Source: a virus. From it: a stretch of DNA of 30,879 bases. The position numbers and the translations under genes were made by a program. Positions 20,978 through 28,541 of this stretch are shown in pieces. Under the pieces are notes generated by a model that saw nothing but the letters and a program-made list of their open reading frames with translations, had not been told where the DNA came from and searched no databases. Where the stretch lies: positions 1-30,879 of IMG/VR virus record IMGVR_UViG_3300010354_000362, one strand, 5' to 3'. Within the stretch, counting starts at the first letter, position 1; every line of letters begins with the position of its first letter.

Positions 20978-21532
20978 TTATCTCATCACCATCGCCACAT
21001 ACTGTCGCTTATACTGCTCAGCACGACGATGCAGCTTAACTTTCCATCCTTGCACACCTGCAACATGGCAAGCACTCATCTCTGCATCTGTGCGTACACC
21101 GCTGTTGATGCACGCCTTCATATGCGCAATACCAGCAGCTACAGAGTATTCAGTATCGCGAGTTAGTCTTGCGATATCTGGGAAGCCAAGAGCGCGAGCA
21201 GATGACGGCATAACTTGCATAACACCTCGTGCGCTCTCAGTTCCACCCGGCATTTTTACGACAGGCCCAACTGCTTGAGTGTTGAAGCGGCTCTCTGCAT
21301 GGGCGATCTTCACCGCTACATTGACCCACTGGCTCCCAAGCTTTTCTTGGGCCTGTCGCTCTACAATCTTGCGCACTCTTTCCTTATCAGCACTGAGGTT
21401 GTAATTCGCAGCCACTTTGACTGATCCCTTACCCCGTTCCCATTCCTTCATCCAATACTCAGCGTTACTTTCGTCGGAGAAGGCTGGTGTTGCAGCGACG
21501 ATAAAGATCGACGCAAGAATTGTCCTTTTCAT
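20978..21532 (-). CDS. Secreted lytic transglycosylase
   Basis: A 184-residue SLT-type enzyme with a signal peptide (MKRTILASIFIVAATPAFS, cleavage probably after residue 19). The catalytic glutamate is E80 in AHAESRFN, followed by ARGVMQVMPSSARALGF, the typical GxMQxxP motif. Two cysteines (C141, C155) may form a periplasmic disulfide. It would cleave peptidoglycan in the periplasm, so it is the best endolysin candidate in the window. Its start overlaps the gapR stop (ATGA); location in the replication operon rather than a late lysis cassette is unusual. Confidence 0.88.
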   Translation of the reverse strand: MKRTILASIFIVAATPAFSDESNAEYWMKEWERGKGSVKVAANYNLSADKERVRKIVERQAQEKLGSQWVNVAVKIAHAESRFNTQAVGPVVKMPGGTESARGVMQVMPSSARALGFPDIARLTRDTEYSVAAGIAHMKACINSGVRTDAEMSACHVAGVQGWKVKLHRRAEQYKRQYVAMVMR

Positions 21533-21810
21533 AAACTATCTCTCTGCTCACGCTCCATAGCGGCACGACCCAGTGGCGTATCAGCCAACATACCTAGAGC
21601 GGCTTTATAAGTGTCCAAAAGGGCTTCTTCTTCAGCCAATTTGGACGGGTCTTTTTTACGAAGAGCGACTAGCTTCTTAATGATCTTAGGATCATAGCCG
21701 CTGCTTTTGGCCTCAAGGTAGATGTCCTTGATGTCCTCTGCAAGGATTGATCTATCGTCTTCGAGCTTCTCAATCCGCTCCACAATAGCTTGTAGCTGAT
21801 TGTTCGTCAT
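21529..21810 (-). CDS. gapR: GapR-like nucleoid-associated protein (DUF2312)
   Basis: A 93-residue protein with NNQLQAIVERIEKLEDDRSI, LAEDIKDIYLEAKSSGYDPK and KKLVALRKKDPSKLAEEEAL. This is the GapR/DUF2312 family; in Caulobacter GapR encircles overtwisted DNA ahead of replication forks and helps topoisomerases. The C-terminal extension (LADTPLGRAAMEREQRDSL) is longer than in chromosomal GapR. It is the best evidence for an alphaproteobacterial host. The ribosome site is GGGAG about 9 nt upstream, inside the preceding gene. In the phage it may assist phage replication or replace host GapR. Confidence 0.9.
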   Translation of the reverse strand: MTNNQLQAIVERIEKLEDDRSILAEDIKDIYLEAKSSGYDPKIIKKLVALRKKDPSKLAEEEALLDTYKAALGMLADTPLGRAAMEREQRDSL

Positions 21811-22078
21811 GGTTTGCTTCTCCCTTCTCTATCTCGCGAAGCGCGAGCTGTGCGTAGCCTTGGATGTCGAGCCAGTGATCTTTTTCCAGCTCATCTCCAG
21901 CCACAATACGAGCCATTTTGTCACACATCAGGTCCAGTGATTGAGCCATTGGAAAGTCAAGAAAAGGCCATTTTCCATGTGCCCTGAGTGTGCTTTTCAT
22001 AGTCTGAGAAATCCACGCAACATCGGCATAGTCGCCATGAGTTGCTTCTCGCTCAGACAGTATATTCTCCAGACTCAA
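21770..22078 (-). CDS. DUF6378-like protein with TTG start (102 aa)
   Basis: A 102-residue protein beginning (as MSLENILSEREATHGDYADV) at a TTG with GGGAG 7 nt upstream; no ATG in frame makes sense. The ILSERxxTHGDYAD opening, the DLMCDKMARIVAGD helix and the HWLDIQGYAQLAL segment match a common phage family (DUF6378) possibly related to nucleotide metabolism or a MazG-like all-alpha fold, function not proven. It begins inside the DnaA-like gene (26-nt overlap) and ends 41 nt inside gapR. Confidence 0.78.
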   Translation of the reverse strand: MSLENILSEREATHGDYADVAWISQTMKSTLRAHGKWPFLDFPMAQSLDLMCDKMARIVAGDELEKDHWLDIQGYAQLALREIEKGEANHDEQSATSYCGAD

Positions 22079-22523
22079 TGAACTTCTCCCACATTTGGAG
22101 TGCGTGAACGACAGTTGAGTGATCTCTGTTAAAGAGCTTACCAATCTGCGGGGTTGAGAACCCCGCTTCTCGCAAGACTGCAAAGCAGTGCCTGCGCGGT
22201 AGATGGTACTTAGCAACTCTGCTAGGTCCGCTAAGCTCCTTGTAGGAGATCTTGTACTTCAGGATGACTGGCTCCAGAACCTCCCGCGACTTCATTCCCT
22301 TCAGGCCGCTGAGCAGTGGATGCTTCATCCGCTTCTCATCCTCCTTCAGCTCATTGATAGCTTGCTGGAATGGACCAATAGGAATAACAGGCGCTGGTTC
22401 TTTTTTCTCTTCCTCCTTCTTGCGCACGATGCTGACGACGACTGGTTTTGGCTTTCCATACAGGCGTTCTCGAACGCGAGCATAGTTCTCCATGAAGTCT
22501 AGTGATACGCTGCCATCAGCCAT
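22053..22523 (-). CDS. DnaA domain-IV-like DNA-binding protein (156 aa)
   Basis: A 156-residue protein whose C-terminal third carries the DnaA DNA-binding signature: VAKYHLPRRHCFAVLREAGF, then TPQIGKLFNRDHSTVVHALQ (about 124-143). This corresponds to the helix-turn-helix and GRDHTTVLHA element that reads DnaA boxes. There is no AAA+ domain, so it is a stand-alone binder. The middle is a Lys/Glu-rich linker. It could target phage or host origins, compete with DnaA, or be a replication initiator. GGGAGCG precedes the ATG. Confidence 0.82.
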   Translation of the reverse strand: MADGSVSLDFMENYARVRERLYGKPKPVVVSIVRKKEEEKKEPAPVIPIGPFQQAINELKEDEKRMKHPLLSGLKGMKSREVLEPVILKYKISYKELSGPSRVAKYHLPRRHCFAVLREAGFSTPQIGKLFNRDHSTVVHALQMWEKFIESGEYTV

Positions 22524-22696
22524 GAACGCGCTCCCTTCAGCGATGAGGCATAATGAAGTTGACCATGCACTGACACAGCGCGAAAGCGGCGCTGAGGAGT
22601 GACATCGCTTTTGACCTTGCTGATGTAGCCGACCACCTTGTCGAAGTATGTCAGCGTAAATGTACCATCTTGGTGGTTCTCAAGATTGATCACCAT
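22499..22696 (-). CDS. First gene of the replication operon (65 aa), function unknown
   Basis: A 65-residue basic protein (MVINLENHQDGTFTLTYFDK, then DVTPQRRFRAVSVHGQLHYA and LKGARSWLMAAYH). The ATG is preceded by GGGAG at 7 nt. It is the first gene after the divergent int promoter region; excisionase or regulator functions are possible by position, but there is no helix-turn-helix visible. It overlaps the DnaA-like gene by 25 nt. Confidence 0.68.
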   Translation of the reverse strand: MVINLENHQDGTFTLTYFDKVVGYISKVKSDVTPQRRFRAVSVHGQLHYASSLKGARSWLMAAYH

Positions 22697-22711
22697 GTTA
22701 CAGCTCCCGTT

Positions 22712-22773
22712 ACACGAATCAGTCGTGTGAGATAAAGATACTGCTTGTTTTTTTATTCGCAAGCGCTTATTTT
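22712..22773. promoter_or_regulatory. Divergent promoter and operator region between int and the replication operon
   Basis: For the plus strand, TTGTTT (22745) and TATTTT (22768) are separated by 17 nt before int. For the minus strand, TTGCGA (22762-22757) and TATCTT (22740-22735) are separated by 16 nt. The inverted repeat ACACGA-ATCAG-TCGTGT (22712-22728) lies just downstream of the leftward -10, and the palindrome AAGCGCTT (22761-22768) lies where the two promoters overlap. The layout is that of a regulated lysogeny switch; promoter quality is moderate. Confidence 0.5.
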
Positions 22774-22808
22774 GATTTGCATGAAAGATTTTTCGTGGGA
22801 GACGAAAG

Positions 22809-23711
22809 ATGGTTAAAAAAGACTTCGAGGCTTGGGTCACTGAACGCCATGAGCTTGGCATTATCAACGACAAGTCTCTTGAGAACTACAAGTCACTGAC
22901 GGCTCACTTCATGGCTAAGTTCGAAGATGTATCGGCTTGCGATATTTCCTCTAAGGATGTGACAAGGTTCTATGTCGAGCGCCTGAAGCTTGCTTCGCCC
23001 AGCACGATCCGCATCACCCATCAAATCCTTAAAAGCTTCTTCGCCGATCTTCAGAAGGAAGGTAAGATCAGCGTTTCGCCCATGATTGAAGCTAAGCCAC
23101 CTAAGAAGGCCGCTGGTGAGCGTAAGGCTCTTGATGACGAGCAGATCAAGGCATTGATGTCTTATGCTGCTACACGCCCGTTTCTGAGCCTTGTCGTGCA
23201 TCTTGCCATCAGCACTGGTATGCGCCGTGGCGAAATGGCTGCGCTGCGCTGGGGCGATGTCGATTTGAAAAACGGTCGCATCTACATCCGGCGCTCGCGT
23301 ATCAAAGTTGGTACATCTGAGATTGAGAAGGAGCCTAAGTCAGAGGCTGGCATTCGCACAGTCGTGATCCCAGAGACACTGATCTCATTCCTGTGTGACA
23401 AAGTAAGACACGACGATATGCCAGTTCTTGTCACGGCACATGGGCAACGGCCTTCTCTTGCCTATATTTCAAACGTCATCAAAGAGGCTATGAGAGCGAT
23501 AGGCTGCGATGACGGATACTGCTTGCACAGCACCCGCCACACACACGCCACACATCTTTTGAAAGCCAATATGCCTATCAAGGCAGTGTCGAAGCGCTTA
23601 GGCCACTCCGACATTTCCATCACTATGCGTACCTACGCCAAGGTGCTGGATAATGATGACGCTGAACTTGCCAGCGCCATCAATCAGATTATTCAAGCAA
23701 GCCCTGTGTAG
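22809..23711 (+). CDS. int: Tyrosine recombinase, phage integrase
   Basis: A 300-residue tyrosine recombinase. An N-terminal SAM-like core-binding domain (about 1-100) is followed by the catalytic domain with R139 (STGMRRGE), K177, H240-x-x-R243 (LHSTRHTHATHLL), H266 (LGHSDISITM) and the nucleophile Y276 (RTYAKV). All catalytic residues are present, so it should be active. It would integrate the phage into the host chromosome. GGGAG precedes the ATG. The 3' end overlaps the convergent ejection-protein gene by 23 nt. No attP core can be identified without the host sequence. Confidence 0.93.
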   Translation: MVKKDFEAWVTERHELGIINDKSLENYKSLTAHFMAKFEDVSACDISSKDVTRFYVERLKLASPSTIRITHQILKSFFADLQKEGKISVSPMIEAKPPKKAAGERKALDDEQIKALMSYAATRPFLSLVVHLAISTGMRRGEMAALRWGDVDLKNGRIYIRRSRIKVGTSEIEKEPKSEAGIRTVVIPETLISFLCDKVRHDDMPVLVTAHGQRPSLAYISNVIKEAMRAIGCDDGYCLHSTRHTHATHLLKANMPIKAVSKRLGHSDISITMRTYAKVLDNDDAELASAINQIIQASPV

Positions 23712-25173
23712 CTGCTTGGCTAATTGGATAGTTTCCAGCAGCGCGCAACATCAGCATTTCTTCTGCTGTAAGTGGACGCTGCTGGATACCACCACGACCC
23801 GCTCGCATCAGCTCTGACGCTCTTTGAGCATTTGCAGCAGTCATTGCAGTAGCGGCCTGACGGCCACCAATTCCAGCACCATACATAGCTGCAACGCCAA
23901 GAGGACCGCCAGCCGCGTAACCAGCAGAGCCAGCAATACCACCGCTAACGATGCCAGTTGGCGCGAGCTTGCCAAGATAGCGGAAGGCGTTTTCAATAGG
24001 ACCACCTTCTGCAACTCGCTTGATAGCGTTACGCTCTTCTTCAGTGAAGCCGCGCATACGGTTTTTATTCATGGCAAGCTGACGGAACTCTGTTCTTAGA
24101 GCATTCTCATAACCAGAGCCTGAGAATTGACCAGCGCGTGTTCCTGCGCGATCAATCAAGTCATCAATAACGCTTGCTTTAGCCTGTCTTGACCAAAGCT
24201 CACGCGCCTTGTTGAAGGCATCAATACCTTCTTTGGCATTGCCAGCAACGACATCACGCGGCTTGAGATTGTTAACGAAACTATCAAGCTCAGACATGAT
24301 GATTGCTGACGCAGCGCGATCACTTGCGTCCTGAGACTTAACGGCTGTTTGCACAACCTTACGGACAGTATCAAGCTCAGCGAGATCAACATCTCTTCCG
24401 ACAAGTTCATTTACTCGCTGAAGAGCACGAGTAGCACGCGGTTGAAGAACGGGATCAATACCAAAATCGTCAGCCACTCGCTGAACATTCTGCGCAAGGC
24501 TGCTGATCTGATTCTGACCAACCTTAACACCAGCCGTTCTTGCAACATCATAAGCTTCGTTAGCACGAGCCTTCAGTGCAGCGGCAGAGGGCGGCTCAAT
24601 TGCACGAGAAGCAAGCGCACCAGCTCCAGACAATGCGCCACCAAGAAGGCCACCAGTCAAAGCAGCTTCTGGTATGTTGTAATCTCGACCAGCCGCTTCT
24701 GCTGCTCCGATAAGAGCGCCTTCTGATATTCCAGCGCCAATTCTACCAGCAGTGGTAGTTGGTGTTGCAGCGGCGCGCAAAGCCTGTGCAGCAGCAGATG
24801 TTGGTGCAGCCCCTTCAGCCAACCTAGCTGTTGTACCAAAGATGCCGCCACCAAGAGCCAAAGGCGCAATTCCAGCGGTACGGAGAGCAAGTTCCTCTGC
24901 TGTTCCAAGACCACTTTGAGCAGCGGCTGTCTTTGCGCGTTCTTGCTGAACAAGATCAGCGTAAGCGCCTTGTCCAGCAGCAGAACGTGCCGCAGCTTGG
25001 AGTTTATCCCAAGCGCCCATTGTTAGGATGTCGTTAAAGAAGCGAAGCCTTTCAGTTGCAGCCTGAGTAAGTGTTTTCTCAGGAACCGCTTCTGCCAATG
25101 GAGCAGCTTCATACCAATTACCAGCAGCTTGCGGCTGCTCAACAACTGGTGCGCTTTCCCACCATTCAGCCAT
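23689..25173 (-). CDS. Ala/Gly-rich internal virion (ejection-type) protein (494 aa)
   Basis: A 494-residue protein. Residues about 95-215 and 400-450 contain glycine/alanine-rich hydrophobic blocks (IAPLALGGGIFG, LTGGLLGGALSGAGALA, GGIAGSAGYAAGGPLGVAAM) able to insert into membranes, and the centre is helical (ALKARANEAYDVARTAGVKV onward). Such composition is typical of ejection proteins that leave the capsid and form a channel through the host envelope. It is the last gene of the right virion cluster. Function is inferred from composition and context; its ATG overlaps the upstream stop (TAATG). Confidence 0.72.
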   Translation of the reverse strand: MAEWWESAPVVEQPQAAGNWYEAAPLAEAVPEKTLTQAATERLRFFNDILTMGAWDKLQAAARSAAGQGAYADLVQQERAKTAAAQSGLGTAEELALRTAGIAPLALGGGIFGTTARLAEGAAPTSAAAQALRAAATPTTTAGRIGAGISEGALIGAAEAAGRDYNIPEAALTGGLLGGALSGAGALASRAIEPPSAAALKARANEAYDVARTAGVKVGQNQISSLAQNVQRVADDFGIDPVLQPRATRALQRVNELVGRDVDLAELDTVRKVVQTAVKSQDASDRAASAIIMSELDSFVNNLKPRDVVAGNAKEGIDAFNKARELWSRQAKASVIDDLIDRAGTRAGQFSGSGYENALRTEFRQLAMNKNRMRGFTEEERNAIKRVAEGGPIENAFRYLGKLAPTGIVSGGIAGSAGYAAGGPLGVAAMYGAGIGGRQAATAMTAANAQRASELMRAGRGGIQQRPLTAEEMLMLRAAGNYPISQAATQGLLE

Positions 25174-26564
25174 TATGGCTTCCTCCGAAGTTGTCCGTTT
25201 GGATCAAGGAAAAGCGCTCCACTTGGGAGTGCATTATACTGCTCTCTAGTAACTCTCTGAGGCGCACCACCTTGCGTTGGCGCAGGAGCGGCTTGTGCGG
25301 CGGGTTCCTCACCAGAGAAGGCGGCAGCATTAAACTTCTCGCCATAGTCCTTTTCATAAGCTCTCTGGCGAAGGTTTGAATACTTATTGATGATCGTCTT
25401 GATGTTCTGCAAGTTCTTACGAAGAACAGCAGGATCTTGAGCCTGATCAAGATTATCTACTGCTGCCTGCAAGTAGTTAAGTTCCTGCACAGCAACCTGA
25501 CCAAGCGCACCACCAGTCGGTGAGTTTTCACGCATAGCTTGAAGTTCTTGGAAGCCAAGATTTGCCTTAATCGTGGCAAGATCAGCTTGAAGATTGCGGG
25601 CTTCTGTTTCTGGAATATAAGCCAGCAAGGAACCGTAACCAGCCGACTTGCTGCTTACGCGGCCCAAAGCATCATCAATCTTCTTGCCAACATTTTCAGT
25701 CTTCATGATATAGCCAGCAAGAGCCTGCTGAACCTTTGGCTGGTTCAAGCGCATTTCAGCCTTAGCTACCTCAACCTTTTTAGCAGCCTCAGTCATGCCG
25801 GGAGTTTCAAGCTTCTCAGCAAGATCAGCGAATGCTTTTGCCTTTGCTGGGTCTGCCGCCTGAATAACAGGATCAGCAGCAAGCGCACGAAGTCGAGCTG
25901 ACTCCTGACTGACAGGAGCCGCCATAGAAACAATGCCGCCAGCAGAAGGAGCAACTCTAGCCCCCGCCGGAGCCATTGCAGGAGCAGCTTCCATTGGTGG
26001 TGCTTCAGCCGCTGGCTGAGTTGCATCTGCGACTGGTGCCGCAGCAGGCTGCGGAACAGCCCCAGCAGTTGACTGCAAAATACGCTGCTCTGCCAGTTGC
26101 TCAAGCGGAGACTTTGTAGCGCGTTTAATAGTGACTTGCTTAGCAACATCGACAAGCGATGGGATGGAGAGTGACTTAACAAGTCCAACAGGGATATTCA
26201 TATCCTTTGCAAGCGCTTCAGGATCTTCGTCTCGCTTCTTGCGCATGACATCCTGCTCTTGAAGCGTCTGCATCTGCTGGCGCATTTGAGCATTCATAAG
26301 ACGAGCCTGAGATGACTTGTAGATGTCAGTCCCCATACCGCCAAAAGCAGGGCCAATTTGAGCTAAAAGCTGCCCTCTCTGTGCGCCCGTCATTGGCTGA
26401 CCAGCCGCAAGAAGCAAAGCCGAGACATTAGCAAGCGTATTGATGCCTGCCTGACGCACATCAGACTCAGGCACCCCATATTGGGGATTGATTGCATTCG
26501 GGTCAGCGTACTTACCGCCACCAAGGAGGAAGTCTGTAGCACCACCAAGCAGGCCGTCAGCCAT
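25173..26564 (-). CDS. Internal virion protein (463 aa)
   Basis: A 463-residue protein: N-terminal MADGLLGGATDFLLGGGKYA, an Ala/Gln-rich coiled region, a Pro/Ala-rich linker (about 170-215), a helical domain (about 220-400), and a conserved C-terminal tip with RVTREQYNALPSGALFLDPN. That tip recurs in virion and ejection proteins of other podovirus-like phages. A strong ribosome site (AAGGAG) precedes the ATG. It probably belongs to the internal core or ejection complex with its neighbours. Confidence 0.7.
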   Translation of the reverse strand: MADGLLGGATDFLLGGGKYADPNAINPQYGVPESDVRQAGINTLANVSALLLAAGQPMTGAQRGQLLAQIGPAFGGMGTDIYKSSQARLMNAQMRQQMQTLQEQDVMRKKRDEDPEALAKDMNIPVGLVKSLSIPSLVDVAKQVTIKRATKSPLEQLAEQRILQSTAGAVPQPAAAPVADATQPAAEAPPMEAAPAMAPAGARVAPSAGGIVSMAAPVSQESARLRALAADPVIQAADPAKAKAFADLAEKLETPGMTEAAKKVEVAKAEMRLNQPKVQQALAGYIMKTENVGKKIDDALGRVSSKSAGYGSLLAYIPETEARNLQADLATIKANLGFQELQAMRENSPTGGALGQVAVQELNYLQAAVDNLDQAQDPAVLRKNLQNIKTIINKYSNLRQRAYEKDYGEKFNAAAFSGEEPAAQAAPAPTQGGAPQRVTREQYNALPSGALFLDPNGQLRRKP

Positions 26565-26575
26565 GTTCTTTCTCC

Positions 26576-27253
26576 TTACAGCAGGCCAATGCGCTGAGCA
26601 GCGGCAGCGGCTCTAAAGTAATCTGCTGCGTTTTCTGGGTCGCCCCAGTTTACAGTTTGTGGAAGCGGAGCGCCAGTCATGCCGGGGCCTTGCGGAGCCA
26701 TTACGACAGGCATTGCATTAGACTGATAGTCTTCGCCGCTAAAGATACGGCTGAAGAACCCCGGCGCAACTGACGCGGCTGTAGATGTCGCAGACTGAAT
26801 TGGTGCAGGGCGAGCATCAGCACTCGAAGTTACAGGAGCTGTAGGAGCAGTAAGACCGCCAAACTGGTTAGGCGCATAGGCCATCATTGATGGCAGAACA
26901 GGAGAGGTAGAAGTTGGTGCACTTGGTGCAGGCATAGCTGCCTGACCTCGCATACGAAGCTGCTCAATGGGAGAATCTTGCCCACCTACATAGCTCTGTA
27001 ACTGGCTATAAGCAGGACGCGCAGAGATAGCCGCTCCAGCTGGGGTGTCTGGGATCAAGCCAACTTGGCGCAACAGCTGCTCACGCACAGCATCTGTCGG
27101 CGCAAGAGGATTGGCAGCTGCCGCAACTGGTGCTGGAACAGCTTGATAACCGCGAGTTTGACGCTGACCAATAGCGTCAGTAAATGATGGTGAAGCAGGT
27201 CCACCGTATCCACGGGCCTGCGTCTGCATCAACCAATCCATCAGTGTAGCCAT
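26576..27253 (-). CDS. Pro/Ala-rich virion-cluster protein (225 aa)
   Basis: A 225-residue low-complexity protein rich in Ala, Pro, Gln and Ser. It has a short N-terminal helix (MATLMDWLMQTQARGYGGPA) and a short ordered C-terminus (WGDPENAADYFRAAAAAQRI). No domain is recognised. It is tightly packed between the transglycosylase-SGNH gene and the internal virion protein (TAATG overlap), so it is probably a virion assembly or internal protein. Confidence 0.65.
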   Translation of the reverse strand: MATLMDWLMQTQARGYGGPASPSFTDAIGQRQTRGYQAVPAPVAAAANPLAPTDAVREQLLRQVGLIPDTPAGAAISARPAYSQLQSYVGGQDSPIEQLRMRGQAAMPAPSAPTSTSPVLPSMMAYAPNQFGGLTAPTAPVTSSADARPAPIQSATSTAASVAPGFFSRIFSGEDYQSNAMPVVMAPQGPGMTGAPLPQTVNWGDPENAADYFRAAAAAQRIGLL

Positions 27254-28539
27254 TAGATCAGCCCTCTAAAGTACGGAAGTTGAACGATGCGGCGTGGCTC
27301 TTCTTGCGACTGCATAAGAGAAGGAACGCCAGTTTGAGGTGGAGCGCCAGCTGCTGCCAAAAGACCAAACGATTTTTGAGCCTCGCCAATAGCAGCAAGC
27401 TGCCGCCTTTGTTCTTCATTAGCCCTTCTTTGAGCCTCTGCTTCTGCGCCCTCTAGAGGTTTCGGAGCCTCTGCAAGGCCAAGCATTGACCCAAAGTAAG
27501 AAAGAGTTGTTCCTAGATCATTAGCATAAACAGGCGGCGCTGTTGATGCAGATGCTTCTGTTTGTGGAGCCTGAACTGGTGCAGGAGCAACAGGAGCAGC
27601 TTGAGAAATTGGAAGGCCAAACAATCCACCCTGATTTTCAGGTTGCGGCTGTTGGATTTGTGGAAGCCCCATGATGTTCTGAGCAATAGCAGAAGAACCA
27701 AGACCAGTTTGTGCCAGAACGACACCTTGTGGGTTTACAATCTGAGATCCCTGAGCCGCTGGTTTGTAACCCATACCCATACCAATGCGAACAGCATTGC
27801 TGTCACCGATTGGAATAGCACCGGGATATTGCTGACCAAGCTGGCGAGCCGACTCCATAGTTAAGTGAAGCGGGTCTTTTGGGTCATAGGTTCCAGCAGC
27901 AATCGTAGCGCCAGCATTAGTTGCTGCTGTACGGACTGCATCACTTACCGCCTTGAACCTATCATTTTCTGCGTTCGGTGGGACAATGATAGGAGTAAGC
28001 CCACGAGAACGAGCAGCATCAATAGCGCGCTGAGTAGCCTCTGCTGCTGCTTGTGGATTGGCGTAGTCGTTGGTTCCAAGTGCAATGAGAGCATTTCGAG
28101 CTTGGGTAGTTTGCGTCTCTGGCTGAACCGTCAACAACCCGGCTGAGTTGGCAAAGTTAGCCCCCTTGCGCGTAATAGCTTCAACGCCACCTTGATCCCT
28201 GACGGCATACCAAGGACCAGTCCCGCGATCCCTCATCATCTCAAGAGAGAAATCAACTTGTTGCTGCCAATTCTCACGAGAAGGAGCCTGACCATAGCGG
28301 CGCTGGAACTCATAAGCCAATCCACCCGGAGCAATTTTAGATGGATCAGGTGAGCCAGAGTAAAGTTGGAATGGACCAAAAGAATAACCGCGAGCATCAC
28401 GATTGCCAAAAGTAGAGCTGCCCAATGTGTTTGGGTTCAACCCCTCATAACGCGCAATACCAACGGCAAGGTTGGGGTCAATGCCGAAAGCAGGTGCGCG
28501 CTGGTAAATGTAGCGGGCAATCGTGTTGACATCTGCCAT
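27253..28539 (-). CDS. Virion transglycosylase fused to an apparent circularly permuted SGNH hydrolase
   Basis: A 428-residue multidomain protein. Residues 1-135 look like an SLT transglycosylase: GIARYEGLNP with E32 as candidate acid, then RGYSFGPFQLY. Residues about 148-290 contain SGNH blocks in shifted order: GTND (155-158, block III), DPLH (222-225, block V), GDSN (245-248, block I) and QTGLGSS (block II). The rest is a Pro/Ala/Gln-rich linker and an Ala/Glu/Arg-rich coiled segment (about 360-385). It probably digests or de-acylates the cell wall during DNA entry. The permutation is my inference from motif order. Its neighbours are internal virion genes. Confidence 0.78.
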   Translation of the reverse strand: MADVNTIARYIYQRAPAFGIDPNLAVGIARYEGLNPNTLGSSTFGNRDARGYSFGPFQLYSGSPDPSKIAPGGLAYEFQRRYGQAPSRENWQQQVDFSLEMMRDRGTGPWYAVRDQGGVEAITRKGANFANSAGLLTVQPETQTTQARNALIALGTNDYANPQAAAEATQRAIDAARSRGLTPIIVPPNAENDRFKAVSDAVRTAATNAGATIAAGTYDPKDPLHLTMESARQLGQQYPGAIPIGDSNAVRIGMGMGYKPAAQGSQIVNPQGVVLAQTGLGSSAIAQNIMGLPQIQQPQPENQGGLFGLPISQAAPVAPAPVQAPQTEASASTAPPVYANDLGTTLSYFGSMLGLAEAPKPLEGAEAEAQRRANEEQRRQLAAIGEAQKSFGLLAAAGAPPQTGVPSLMQSQEEPRRIVQLPYFRGLI

Positions 28540-28541
28540 TC

